A stretch of DNA of 64,000 bases from Lutraria lutraria (Eukaryota; Mollusca; Bivalvia; Venerida; Mactridae): contig OZ026835.1 in assembly GCA_964023205.1 (NCBI GenBank), positions 14,094,414 through 14,158,413 on the forward strand, in the 5' to 3' direction. The notes below the pieces were generated by a model. The model searched no databases and was not told where the DNA came from. It was given only the letters and a program-made list of their open reading frames with translations. The translations under genes and the position numbers were made by a program. Each line of letters starts with the position of its first letter. Position 1 is the stretch's first letter. Positions 1 through 11,700 of the stretch are shown in pieces.

Positions 1-680
1 GACTGTACATCATAGAATTAGAGAAGTCCCACTTGTTTGTATTATACATTACAGGTGGTGCTATGTGCTTGCTGTCTCTTATTATGTGCTTTGCTTTGGG
101 ATATTTTGACAAGAGCTGATAGAATTTTAAAGTGTGCCTCAGTTTCGTCAGGTTAATGTTTTATTTGTTCAAGAGGAATGTTCACTTTATTTATTTTTTT
201 GGTTTTAATGCTGGTATACAACAAATTTTCAGTAATATATGGTGGCCATTTCACCAAACATGTTTTCATGGACAGTATTCTAACCAGCACTAACTTACCT
301 TTCCACTAGAAATCAGCAACTTCTTCACATGTGGAGTAAACCGACATTGTGACTGTCAAATTTTCAAGGAAAAGTTTCACCAGCCACAACCAGAATAGAT
401 CAGTGTATTTTCAAGGAAGGGTTTGACCTGCTTTGACCGGTAATTGAAACTGAATCGCTGGCTTAAAAATCCAGTGCTTTAAAAACTGAACCACGACTGT
501 AGCTGAATGTTCAAAGTTATATAATCTTGATCTATAAAATGAATATAACAATGTTTCAGTACAAGTTTCAAAGTTATGGAAGGAGAAATGTTTTAAATGA
601 AAATACTCATGCAGAATTCTAGGTTTCAAGTTTTGTTTACTTTGTTGTTATGATATTTGTTTACAACTCTACTATGTGAT
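1..680. other. AT-rich non-coding sequence upstream of the MFSD1-like exons
   Basis: No reading frame here has recognisable coding character. The sequence is AT-rich with short homopolymers. Given the plus-strand exons that follow, it is most simply intronic sequence of the MFSD1-like locus whose 5' exons lie outside the window. I could not find the upstream MFSD1 exons in it. Confidence 0.5.
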
Positions 681-689
681 TTCTGTATT

Positions 690-762
690 TTAGATATAAA
701 GTTATTTGTATAAAAGATGTAATTGTATGATACTTTGGTTTCAGTTTTGATTGTTACATTGT
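690..762 (+). pseudogene. Decayed copy of the neighbouring MFSD1-like exon
   Basis: This stretch resembles the start of the exon at 813-924 base by base: a T-rich tract, an AG acceptor-like site, then AAAGTTATTTGTATAAAAGA against GAAGTTATTCGTGTAAAAGA. After a 4-5 bp insertion the pattern TACTTTGGTTTCAGTTTTG aligns with TATTTTGGCTTCAAGTTCTG. It has indels and an in-frame stop, so it cannot code. Most likely it is an old tandem duplication of the exon start that has drifted. The alignment is by eye only. Confidence 0.5.
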
Positions 763-1404
763 AATAAATATTCTAACATGTATAACAAATCTTTATAATT
801 GCTATTTTATAGATGAAGTTATTCGTGTAAAAGATGTACGATATTTTGGCTTCAAGTTCTGGTTGTTGCGTGTTATCTGTGTAGCTTACTATGTGGCAGT
901 ATTTCCTTTTATTGGACTCGAATTGTAAGTGAACTATCAGCAGGTTAATGTTGTAAATTTTATATGATCTAATCATTATTTTTCTATAAATGTACAAATA
1001 TACTTAACAGTATTGTTTGATTTTAATAATTGTGTGATGTCATTTTAGTACTGATTGAATAAACTTCAGAAGAATTGAATTTCCCTGTGGACTTCACTTC
1101 CATTTTTTTGTGCTACTGTATAAGAAGTTATTTGAAATGAAGTTTTGATTGAATATGTGCACACTCTGCTAGTAATATCAAAACTCTGAAATCATGGCTG
1201 AAATATTATCACAATAATGTACTAATGTATTGAATGCTTGTATCAAAATCTGTTTGTAATCATTATTCACAATTATATTCTCTGTTACTGCAGTCAAAAC
1301 TGTTTACAAAGGCCACTAATGGGACAGACAAAATATGGCCTTTATTGACAGGTGCCATTATTTTGAGGTCATTGTTTTTAATGAACATTGACTGTTTTAA
1401 AAAG

Positions 1405-1470
1405 AATGGCCTTAATTCACAGGGTGGTCTTTATTCAGAGATGGCTGCTTAAACAGGTTTGGCTGTTTTT
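1405..1470 (+). repeat. 17-18 bp minisatellite inside an intron, inverted partner at 2187-2232
   Basis: Successive units read TGGCCTTAATTCACAGGG, TGGTCTTTATTCAGAGA and TGGCTGCTTAAACAGGTT, a period of 17-18 bp. The reverse complement of 2187-2232 carries the same units (CACAGGGTGGCCTTTATTC and GGTGGCTGCT), so the two introns of the MFSD1-like locus hold inverted copies. No function is inferred. Confidence 0.5.
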
Positions 1471-2186
1471 TTTTTTTTGCGTGTCTTGATTTGTTAGGAT
1501 AAGATATGATAAAAAGAAGATATGATAAAAAGAAGCTATGAAAAATTGTGTTTTAACACCATGTAGTGTGTATATTTTCATATAAAAGTATTGTCATTCC
1601 TTTTAGAGTATTCTTTGAAATGAAATTTGGAATGGATCCATCTACAGCTAACAGTGTAAAAAGGTAAATATAGGTTAACTGTATTGATAAACCTGTGAAG
1701 ACAGACCTCCATAGGGATGAATTGATGTAACTTTTAAGTCTTTTATACACAACCTTTATTTAGAGGCATTTGGAACACCTTGGCTAATTCCATACCTCCA
1801 TCTAATCTTGGATACAGTCATTTGCTTAATATACATCTACACCTTGCAGATTTACTGCTAAGGAAATGTTAAAAAATGTACTTGTTGTTCTTAAAATGGC
1901 AACGTAGGTAAATGTAGATAGGTCATAATTACTCGAATTATAAATGTAAATTATGAATGCAAATTATTATTGTAACTTGATATTGTATATTTCAGTTTGG
2001 TTTTATATCAGCAGTTGCTTCCCCAGTTTTTGGTTTCCTCATTGATAAAACAGGAAAGAATGTATTCTGGGTTATTTTAGGAACTGTCGTCACAATCGGT
2101 TGTCATGATACTTTGGCTTTCACTTTTATTTCTCCATTTGTTGCCATGGTAAGTTTACTTTGGTCTAACCTAAAGTCAAACATGTG

Positions 2187-2232
2187 ATAGCAGCCACCTA
2201 TGAATAAAGGCCACCCTGTGAATAACACTGCT
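2187..2232 (-). repeat. Inverted copy of the 17-18 bp minisatellite at 1405-1470
   Basis: Read on the minus strand it contains CACAGGGTGGCCTTTATTC followed by a GGTGGCTGCT block, matching the minisatellite in the earlier intron with a few substitutions. Confidence 0.45.
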
Positions 2233-2703
2233 AGGGTCATCTTCATTGTATATCATGTTTGACACATGCTTGAATCTGTTGTTTCAATTATAATCATATT
2301 AATTGTTGAAACTATTTTCTTTCAAATATAGCTTTCTGTGTGATATTCGATTAAACCTGTAAAGCTTAAATGTACAAGTGTTTCAAGTATGATTTTATAT
2401 TTGCTGAATTGTGTCTTTTTTGACAGACCAAATAAATATATATATTGAATATTGATATAATCCAAGTTCTCAGCCAATTACAATCAACATTTCTTTGGCT
2501 TGCAGGATGGTCGAAGAGCCAGGTTAATTTCACAAATTGAGTTATATCAAATAAGTATTATGTATTGTGTGGTACATATTAGTTCTATATACTTTTAGAG
2601 TATTATGAGTCTTGCATATTCAGTGTTAGCTAGTGCATTATGGCCTATGGCTTCCATGGTTGTACAACAATATCAGCTAAATGTAGGTACAGCATAATGG
2701 CAT

Positions 2704-3330
2704 GTAAGTATAAGAAATTCTTGTGTCAGGATACACATCATGCGATATTGTGCATTCTGATCAAAGTTGCACATTTTTTAGGCATCGTTTTTTCAGTTTC
2801 TGTACAATAACATCTTACTTTACATTATTACTCATAGTTTTAACAAGGTTATCAACAAAGTTAAAAAGTTTGTTTATAAGATTGTGGTAAATTGCGTTTG
2901 GGCAGACATTAGGGGCTGGTACAAATGCTACTGGTAGCTACTTTGTTAACTTGGATCCTGATTTATTTATATAATTCAAATATTTTTCATCTAATAACCT
3001 GGTATACCCTGGTAAACAGTGTTGCTATAGAGACAAATGTATTCTTTGAATACTGGTATATTCTGTGGTCAGCTACGGATTTACCCCAGTAAGGATGACG
3101 CGTGTGCTTTCTATATTCAACGAGTGCACAACGCACTGACTCCGTTAGTCTTTTAAATTTTTCCTATGATCACTTGCACTACGGACGGTGCACTCAGCAT
3201 ATGCGTGCTGTGCACGTGATAAATGCATGATCTATGCTTATTCGGTTAGGCTCCAGTTCTACTGTCCAATGAGTATGCAGAACAGTACCAAGAAAGCACC
3301 TGATTGAAAGTACACTGATTTCTTCAGTAT
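2704..3330. other. Non-coding, no feature recognised
   Basis: I searched this stretch for the missing C-terminal MFSD1 exons and did not find them. Base composition becomes less AT-rich around 3070-3250, but no repeat boundary or reading frame is convincing. Confidence 0.4.
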
Positions 3331-3336
3331 ATAAAA

Positions 3337-3426
3337 AAGCCGAGCCGATGGAAGTTGTTGGCATGGTACCTTGGTGACGGGGAACAGCAACTGGTCCCTA
3401 GCCTATGCCTTCCGTCGGCTCAGCTT
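3337..3426. repeat. Hairpin element with 18 bp inverted ends
   Basis: The left arm AAGCCGAGCCGATGGAAG (3337-3354) and right arm CTTCCGTCGGCTCAGCTT (3409-3426) are inverted repeats matching at 16 of 18 positions. The 54 bp between them contain a weaker GGCAT/ATGCC dyad. The size and structure fit a foldback or small MITE remnant. Confidence 0.55.
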
Positions 3427-3729
3427 ACCTATGTACTTATGTATTGTTGATTATTTTTTATTTTTATGATATATAGCAAGGTCATGCCTGTTGTTATGAT
3501 AACCAATACTTTAAACACTTAACCATTCCTTTTTTTCTAATGGGGCTCAAATTAGAAAGATATACTACTATTGATGACCAGTGCAGTAATGTGCCATATC
3601 TCAGAAATAACAAGACAGAGATATTGATATTAATGGACTAATGTAATGTATTCATGAAATGATAAGACAACACAAAAAGCAAAACCAAGCATTTATGGGT
3701 CCATTCGGATGTTTCCCTTTGATTTACAC

Positions 3730-3850
3730 TCCCCCCCTTGATTTACACTCTAACTCTTGGAACAACATTTCGTACTGCCCGAAAAGCTTCTATTATCCTG
3801 CGTTGGCGTCCCTGTTCTCCCGAATCAAGGCAAGTAAAGCCATGTCATGC
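3730..3850 (-). pseudogene. PIF/Harbinger transposase N-terminal relic
   Basis: On the minus strand the frame reads ALHEHDMALLALIRENRD, then two stops, then LFGQYEMLFQELE. The motif FGQYxxLxxEL is typical of the N-terminal region of Harbinger-type transposases, usually after a run of arginines. The relic has stops, lacks the catalytic region and ends in a C/G homopolymer at 3730. The assignment rests on a short motif, so confidence is moderate. Confidence 0.4.
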
Positions 3851-4390
3851 TCATGCAATGCCACTTAAAGCCGATCTTACATCAGATTTGAAGTCTCTCT
3901 GGTGGAAGATGTTGCATCTTGATGCAGCAGCAGTTGGGACTCCTGGCGAACCTCTGTAAGTCATCCTATGTATACCCAACAACATCGAGCGGAAAAACTC
4001 ACGTTCATCGCACTTGCAGGTACTTACAACATGAGAGTGAGTAAGGACATCGTACGTGAGCAGCAAGTGTGAATACAACCCCCGTATGAAAACTTAGCAA
4101 TCGTTCTGAGATGGTCATGCCTGTTGTAAGATGACTGTTGTAAGTACAACACACTTACCACTTGTGCAATGTACGATGAACGCAACCACTAACGGCCTGT
4201 ATATTGTTATGTACATAATATATTTATGCCACATCTTAAGTAAGTTTGTTGTTAAATAGAGTCAGGGTGATGAAGGTCACATTACTGATTGCTGCATAAA
4301 ACCTTCTACCTCAATCTCCCCATCAAACAATGGGGTTTGTGGTTGGGTAGCCCTCTAGCAGTGTAACCCGACATATTTCATGCGTTAATT

Positions 4391-5737
4391 ATACCCCCAG
4401 ATATGAAATATATGGGAGCTATATTGGATTCACGCTTGACGGTCGGTCGGTCGGCAGGTCGGTCGGTCGGTCTGTGCGTCTGTAGACACAATTTGTCCGG
4501 AGAATTTCTCAGCAACAACATACAGGATTTCAATAAAACTTCACAGAAGTGATCAGTAGTAAGCCTAGTTGTGCTAGCTTAAAGCATTTTTCGTTCTGAT
4601 TAATTTTCACTGAGTTATACCCCTTTGTTGTTTTTATTTAGTATATACAATAGGCAAATTTTGTCCGGACAATTTCTCAGCAATTACTTACAGGATCTCA
4701 ATGAAACTTCACAGAATTGATCAGTAGTAAGCCTAGTTGTGCATGCTTCAAGCAATTTTCGTTCGGATTAATTATCACTAAGTTATACCCCTTTGTTGTT
4801 TTTATACAGTATATACAATAGGCAAATTTTGTCCGGACAATTTCTCAGCAACTACTCACAGGATCTCAATAAAACTTCACAGAAGTGATCAGTAGTAAGC
4901 CTAGTTGTGCATGCTTAAAGCATTATTCGTTCGGATTAATTTTTACTGAGTTATAGCCCTTGGTTGTTTTTATACAGTATATACAATAGGCAAATTTTGT
5001 CCGGACAATTTCTAAGCAACTACTCACAGGATTTCAACGAAACTTCACAGAAGTAATAAGTAGTTAGCCTAGTTGTGCATGCATAAATCATTTTTCATTT
5101 AGATTGATTTTCATTGAGTTATAGCCCTTTGTTTTTTTCTACAATATATACAATAGGCAAATTTTGTCCTGACTATTTCTCATTGACTACTGCCAGGAAT
5201 TCAATAAAACTTCTCAGAAGTGATGAGTAGTTAGCCTAGTTGTGCATGCATTAAGCTTGTCTTGGTTGGTTAAATTTTCACTGAGTTATGGCCCTTTGTT
5301 GTTTTTTATACAGTGTATATACAATATATCAGTAACTACTCATAGGAATTCAATGAAACTTCACAGAAGTTATAAAAAGTAAGCCAAGTTGTGCATGCAA
5401 TAACCAGGTTTTGTTTGGATTAATTTTCACTGAGTTATGGCCCTTTGTTTTATACAATTAGGTAAATTTTGTCCGTACCATTTCTCAGCAACTACATGCA
5501 GGAATTCATTGAAACTTCTTAGAAGTGATAAGTAATTTGCCAAGTTGTGCATGTCCACAATAGGTTTTGTCCAAGTAAATTTTAATGAGTTATGGCCCTT
5601 TGTTATATAATGTATATTTAGAAACTGGTCAGGATATATCTTAGCAACCATTTGCAGGTATTAAAAAAATTAAAATGCATTATATTTCCCTCTGTAAAAT
5701 GTTACAGTAACTGTGTCAAGGCCGCATCTGGGGGTAT
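4391..5737 (+). mobile_element. Hairpin-ended element with about eight ~168 bp core repeats
   Basis: The ends are short inverted repeats: ATACCCCCAGAT at 4391 and its complement ATCTGGGGGTAT ending at 5737. The left end folds on itself, a (CGGT)n microsatellite follows at 4439-4472, then tandem units begin. The marker TTGTCC recurs near 4492, 4661, 4829, 4997, 5164 and 5469, with degenerate units near 5330 and 5620, giving a period of 167-169 bp. Units decay towards the right end. No coding sequence is present, so it is non-autonomous. The order hairpin, tetranucleotide microsatellite, core repeats resembles the pearl/HINE class described in bivalves, but that class is not proven here. Confidence 0.6.
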
Positions 5738-6579
5738 TCATCACCTTTAGTGATAGTTCTAGTTCTTATAGATATGTGACCAAGGGCCGGGCTGAGGCGT
5801 CGGCTCCTGTATATGTGTCGGTGGGGAATTAGCTTGTTCGGCCGACCATTCCGATTGTATCCGACACCTTGGCTGCACAGTGTCTTTGTTGTTGGTACCT
5901 TTGATATGTTAAGGTACTAAATGCGTACGTCTTGGAATCAATCACAACTAGTCCCATTTAGTATTTTCATTATCTTTATTTATTCACAGCAAACTGTTAA
6001 TATCCTATTCAAATAAATGTAGTTGAGAAACCAGATGACATAAAGTTCAGATGTAACTTGTTTGAAGACTAAGTGAAGACTAATTTAATAAATCCAGATG
6101 TTACTTAATTGAAAACTTAGTGTAGACTCTCCGAAGACCTAGTAAAGACTAACTTAATTATAAATAACAAAATAATCAATGAGAAAAGGGGCTGGACCCT
6201 TTATAAAATTTGACCAATAGAATTAAAACATATTGGCAGGAAATACTTAATAGATAACTAATAATAACTAATTGATAGAAGCCCTATATATTGCAGAATT
6301 ACTTACTTATAATTACTTAATTATAGAAGCCCTTTGGCAGATTGACCTAACTCTGTTTTGATAAATATCTAATCTAAGGTGATAAAATATATCTATAGAA
6401 GTTAGAATTTGAAATATATAAAATTGATTGGTGTGAAAAAATAACTGATTAAGACACAGAACTTAGAACAAACATTACATTTATTTTTGTGTGTCTAGCA
6501 ATAACATTATAAATATAAAGAAACTTAATAGAAAGTAATTTTTATATAACAATATGAAATTATTAATTGAACCAATTGA
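5738..6579. other. AT-rich spacer between the core-repeat element and the satellite array
   Basis: No coding frame. Between 6050 and 6160 there are imperfect iterations of a GAAGACTWA-type motif (TGAAGACTAA, CGAAGACCTA, AAAGACTAA). The rest is plain AT-rich sequence leading up to the first satellite unit. Confidence 0.4.
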
Positions 6580-8187
6580 AATTGGTATGGTATGGTTACT
6601 TTTAAAATCTAATTTTTTATTTTTTGTTGGTACATGGATGCAACTTTACTTACAAGTAGTTGGCATGAACAAAAGTTGGTGGCAAAGTTGAATTTGCTAT
6701 GCTCTGCTTACTTTTGACTTTATTGAAATTCTAGAAATAACCATTTCCGTGAAAAGGCTCGGAGAGTTGCTGAAAATCTTTGATTTTCAATATATCTCTA
6801 CCATTATTTGGTCTGCCACATTAAAGTGCACATGCTAGTAATGGACATCAATGGAAATCAGTGCCACAAAAGGCTTGGCCATGCTATGTTTACTTTGGAG
6901 TTTATTAACATTTTAGAAATGGCAGTTGGAGAGAAAAATTTTCTTGCACGCATGCTTTACGACAATTTTTTATCTTTCATTTATTCTTTAATTGTAGATT
7001 GTAGAAACATGGGACCATTACATACAAGTAGTATAGATTAATGGAAATCTGTGATGAGAACAGATTTGGTATGGTGTGGTTACTTTTGGTTTTATTACAT
7101 TTCTAGAAATGACAGTTTTGAGAAAATTTCCTGGCGTCAAGATTTTATGACAAATCTAATTTTTTATTTCTCCTTAAGTGTTGTTGGTACATGGATGCAA
7201 CTTTACTTACAAGTAGTTGGCATGAATAAAAGTTGGTGGCAAAGCTGAATTTGCTATGCTCTGCTTACTTTTGACTTTATTGAAATTCTAGAAATAACCA
7301 TATCCGGGAAAATTCTCTGAGAGTTGCTGAAAGTCTTTGATTTTCAATATCTCTACCATTATTTGATCTGCGACATTGAAAGGGCACATGCTAGTAATGG
7401 ACATCAATGGAAATCAGTGCCACAAAAGGCTTGGCCTTGCTACGTTTACTTTGGAGTTTATTAACATTTTAGAAATGGTAGTTGGAGAGAAAAATTTCTT
7501 GTGTGCACGCTTTACAACAAATTGTTATCTTTCATTTACTCTTTAATTGTAGATAGTAGAAACATGGGACCATTACATACAAGTAGTGTGGATCAATGGA
7601 AATCTGTGATGAGAACAAAATTGGGGTAGTATGGTTACTTTTGGTTTTATTACATTTCTAGAATTGACAGTTCGGGAGAAAATTTCCTGGCATTAAGATT
7701 TTTTGACAAATCTAATTTTTTATTTTCTCCTTAAGTGTTGTTGGTACATGCATGCAACTTTACTTACAAGTAGTTGGCATCAACAAAAGTTGGTGGCAAC
7801 ATTGAATTTGCTATGCTCTGCTTACTTTTGACTTTATTGAAATTCTAGAAATAACCATCTCCGTGAAAGTTCTTCGAGAGTTGCGGACAATCTTTGATGT
7901 TCAATATCTCTACCATTATTTGATCTGCACCATTGGAAGTACACATGCTAGTAATATACATCAATGGAAATCAGTGGCACAAAAGGCATGGCCATGCTAC
8001 GTTTACTTTGGATTTTATTAACGTTTTAGAAATGTCAGTTTTAGAGTAAATTTTCTTGCGCAATCACTTTACGACCAATTTTTATCTTGCATTTACTCTT
8101 TAATTGTAGATTGTACAAACATGGGACCATTACATACAAGTAGTGTGGATCAATGGAAATCTGTGATGAGAACAGATTTGGTATAGC
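6580..8187 (+). repeat. Left edge of the satellite: divergent S-type units
   Basis: The first units (landmarks 6592, 7076, 7631) are all short-type. The first lacks about 70 bp. They differ from central units at many sites, for example GGCATGAACAAAAG where central units have GGCACCAACAAAAG, and GTGCACATGCTAGTAATGGA where central units have GTACACATGCTAGTAATATA. Divergent edge units are the expected outcome when homogenisation acts mainly in the interior. Confidence 0.8.
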
Positions 8188-8601
8188 ATGGTTACTTTTG
8201 GTTTTATTACATTTCTAGAATTGACAGTTTGGGAGAAAATTTCCTGGCGTCAAGATTTTTGGACAAATCTAGTTTTTTATTTTCTCCTTAAGTGTTGTTG
8301 GTACATGCATGCAACTTTACTTACAAGTAGTTGGCACCAACAAAAGTTGGTGGCAACATTGAATTTGCTATACTCTGCTTACTTTTGACTTTATTGAAAT
8401 TCTAGAAATAACCATCTCTGTGAAAGTTCTCTGAGAGTTGCGGAAAATTTTTGATGTTCAATATCTCTACCATTATTTGATCTGCAGCATTTGAAAGTAC
8501 ACATGCTAGTAATATACATCAATGGAAATCAGTGGCACAAAAGGCATGGCCATGCTACGTTTACTTTGGATTTTATTAACGCTTTAGAAATGTCAGTTTG
8601 A

Positions 8602-8743
8602 ACCTGTTGAAATTTCATAAATTTGTCCAAGATCAAATTTTCTTCAATTTTGTTTATATTTACATATATGCATTCGTCTCTAACACACGAACAATATGAG
8701 GTATCACAAGACCACTTTTAGCATTTTAGAAATGTCAGTTTGA
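8602..8743 (+). repeat. First occurrence of the 142 bp L-specific segment
   Basis: Long units contain an extra segment starting AACCTGTTGAAATTTCATAA and ending just before the second copy of a 19 bp direct repeat, TTTAGAAATGTCAGTTTGA (8583-8601 and 8725-8743). Short units have a single copy of that 19-mer region and no extra segment. The segment recurs in every L unit. Some carry an 8 bp internal deletion, producing the 694 bp units at 15859, 21585 and 27311. The flanking direct repeat could be a target duplication or the trace of an unequal exchange. Confidence 0.85.
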
Positions 8744-11700
8744 GAGAAAAAAATTTAGCGCGGATGCTTTACGGGACCAATTTTTATCTTGCATTTACTC
8801 TTTTATTGTAGATAGTATAAACATGGGACCATTACATACAAGTAGTGTGGATCAATGGAAATCTGTGATGTGAACAGAATTGGGGTAGTATGGTTACTTT
8901 TGGTTTTATTACATTTCTAGAATTGACAGTTTGGGAGAAAATTTCCTGGCGTCAAGATTTTTTGACAAATCTAATTTTTTATTTTCTCCTTAAGTGTTGT
9001 TGGTACATGCATGCAACTTTACTTACAAGTAGTTGGCACCAACAAACGTTGCTGGCAACATTGAATTTGCTATACTCTGCTTACTTTTGACTTTATTGAA
9101 ATTCTAGAAATAACCATCTCTGTGAAAGTTCTCTGAGAGTTGCGGAAAATCTTTGATGTTCAATATCTCTACCATTATTTGATCTGCAGCATTTGAAAGT
9201 ACACATGCTAGTAATATACATCAATGGAAATCAGTGGCACAAAAGGCATGGCTATGCTACGTTTACTTTGGATTTTATTAACGCTTTAGAAATGTCAGTT
9301 TGAACCTGTTGAAATTTCATAAATTTGTCCGAGATCAAAATTTCTTCAATTTTGTTTATATTTACATATTTGCATTCGTCTCTAACACACGAACAATATG
9401 AGGTATCACAAGACCACTTTTAGCATTTTAGAAATGGCAGTTTGAGAGAAATTTTTTTAGTGCGGATGCTTTACGGGACCAATTTTTATCTTGCATTTAC
9501 TCTTTTATTGTAGATAGTATAAACATGGGACCATTACATACAAGTAGTGTGGATCAATGGAAATCTGTGATGTGAACAGAATTGGGGTAGTATGGTTACT
9601 TTTGGTTTTATTACATTTCTAGAATTGACAGTTAGGGAGAAAATTTTCTGTCATCAAGATTTTTGGACAAATCTAATTTTTTATTTTCTCCTTAAGTGTT
9701 GTTGGTACGGTACATCAAAAGTTGGTGGCAACATTGAATTTGCTATACTCTGCTTACTTTTGACTTTATTGAAATTCTAGAAATAACCATCTCCGTGCAA
9801 GTTCTTCGAGAGTTGCGGACAATCTTTGATGTTCAATATCTCTACCATTATTTGATCTGCACCATTGGAAGTACACATGCTAGTAATATACATCAATGAA
9901 AATCAGTGGCACAAAAGGCATGGCCATGCTACGTTGACTTTGGATTTTATTAACGTTTTAGAAATGTCAGTTTTAGAGTAAATTTTCTTGCGCAATCACT
10001 TTACAACCAATTTTTATCTTGCATTTACTCTTTAATTGTAGATTGTACAAACATGGGACCATTACATACAAGTAGTGTGGATCAATGGAAATCTGTGATG
10101 AGAACAGATTTGGTATAGCATGGGAACTTTTGGTTTTATTACATTTCTAGAATTGACAGTTCGGGAGAAAATTTCCTGGCGTCAAGATTTTTTGACAAAT
10201 CTAATTTTTTATTTTCTCCTTAAGTGTTGTTGGTACATGCATGCAACTTTACTTACAAGTAGTTGGCACCAACTAACGTTGGTGGCAACATTGAATTTGC
10301 TATACTCTGCTTACTTTTGACTTTATTGAAATTCTAGAAATAACCATCTCCGTGAAAGTTCTCTGAGAGTTGCGGAAAATCTTTGATGTTCAATATCTCT
10401 ACCATTATTTGATCTGCAGCATTTGAAAGTACACATGCTAGTAATATACATCAATGGAAATCAGTGGCACAAAAGGCATGGCTATGCTACGTTTACTTTG
10501 GATTTTATTAACGCTTTAGAAATGTCAGTTTGAACCTGTTGAAATTTCATAAATTTGTCCGAGATCAAAATGTCTTCAATTTTGTTTATATTTATATATT
10601 TGCATTCGTCTCTAACACACGAACAATATGAGGTATCACAAGACCACTTTTAGCATTTTAGAAATAGCAGTTTGAGAGAAAAAATTTAGCGCGGATGCTT
10701 TACGGGACCAATTTTTATCTTGCATTTACTCTTTTATTGTAGATAGTATAAACATGGGACCATTACATACAAGTAGTGTGGATCAATGGAAATCTGTGAT
10801 GTGAACAGAATTGGGGTAGTATGGTTACTTTTGGTTTTATTACATTTCTAGAATTGACAGTTCGGGAGAAAATTTCCTGGCGTCAAGATTTTTTGACAAA
10901 TCTAATTTTTTATTTTCTCCTTAAGTGTTGTTGGTACATGCATGCAACTTTACTTACAAGTAGTTGGCACCAACAAAAGTTGGTGGCAACATTGAATTTG
11001 CTATACTCTGCTTACTTTTGACTTTATTGAAATTCTAGAAATAACCATCTCCTTGAATGTTCTTCGAGAGTTGCGGACAATCTTTGATGTTCAATATCTC
11101 TACCATTATTTGATCTGCACCATTGGAAGTACACATGCTAGTAATTTACATCAATGGAAATCAGTGGCACAAAAGGCATGGCCATGCTACGTTTACTTTG
11201 GATTTTATTAACGTTTTAGAAATGTCAGTTTTAGAGTAAATTTTCTTGCGCAATCACTTTACGACCAATTTTTATCTTGCATTTACTCTTTAATTGTAGA
11301 TTGTACAAACATGGGACCATTACATACAAGTAGTGTGGATCAATGGAAATCTGTGATGAGAACAGATTTGGTATAGCATGGTTACTTTTGGTTTTATTAC
11401 ATTTCTAGAATTGACAGTTTGGGAGAAAATTTTCTGGCGTCAAGATTTTTGGACAAATCTAGTTTTTTATTTTCTCCTTAAGTGTTGTTGGTACATGCAT
11501 GCAACTTTACTTACAAGTAGTTGGCACCAACAAAAGTTGGTGGCAACATTGAATTTGCTATACTCTGCTTACTTTTGACTTTATTGAAATTCTAGAAATA
11601 ACCATCTCCGTGAAAGTTCTCTGAGAGTTGCGGAAAATCTTTGATGTTCAATATCTCTACCATTATTTGATCTGCAGCATTTGAAAGTACACATGCTAGT

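Larger units (their letters stand above)
813..2703 (+). pseudogene. MFSD1: MFSD1-like major facilitator transporter, internal exons only, probably broken
   Basis: Four exons are visible: 813-924, 1607-1655 (or to 1663), 1996-2148 and 2599-2703. They encode in order a helix with YYVAVFPFIGLE, then FFEMKFGMDPSTANS, then SPVFGFLIDKTGKN, then SVLASALWPMASMVV. This is the order and spacing of the middle to late part of animal MFSD1, a 12-helix lysosomal MFS carrier that exports dipeptides with its partner GLMP. Splice sites are GT/AG. Exon 2 has two donors. The stronger one (GT at 1664) breaks the frame, while GT at 1656 keeps it. Exon 4 ends in GTA followed by TAA (stop at 2695-2697), where the family has GTAYG; one extra A explains it. 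No C-terminal exons (about 85 residues) were found downstream, only repeats. N-terminal exons would lie left of the window. It is either a truncated gene copy or an allele or assembly with indel errors. Family assignment is strong; functional status is uncertain. Confidence 0.8.

Noticed and set aside
2880..2960. A possible next MFSD1 exon (TTGGGCAG acceptor, then a short open stretch)
   Set aside because: The translation does not resemble the helix after GTAYG in MFSD1 and has no suitable donor.
3659..4078. A protein-coding gene from overlapping plus and minus frames
   Set aside because: Only the minus-strand Harbinger-like phrase is recognisable, and it contains stops; the other frames look like shadows.
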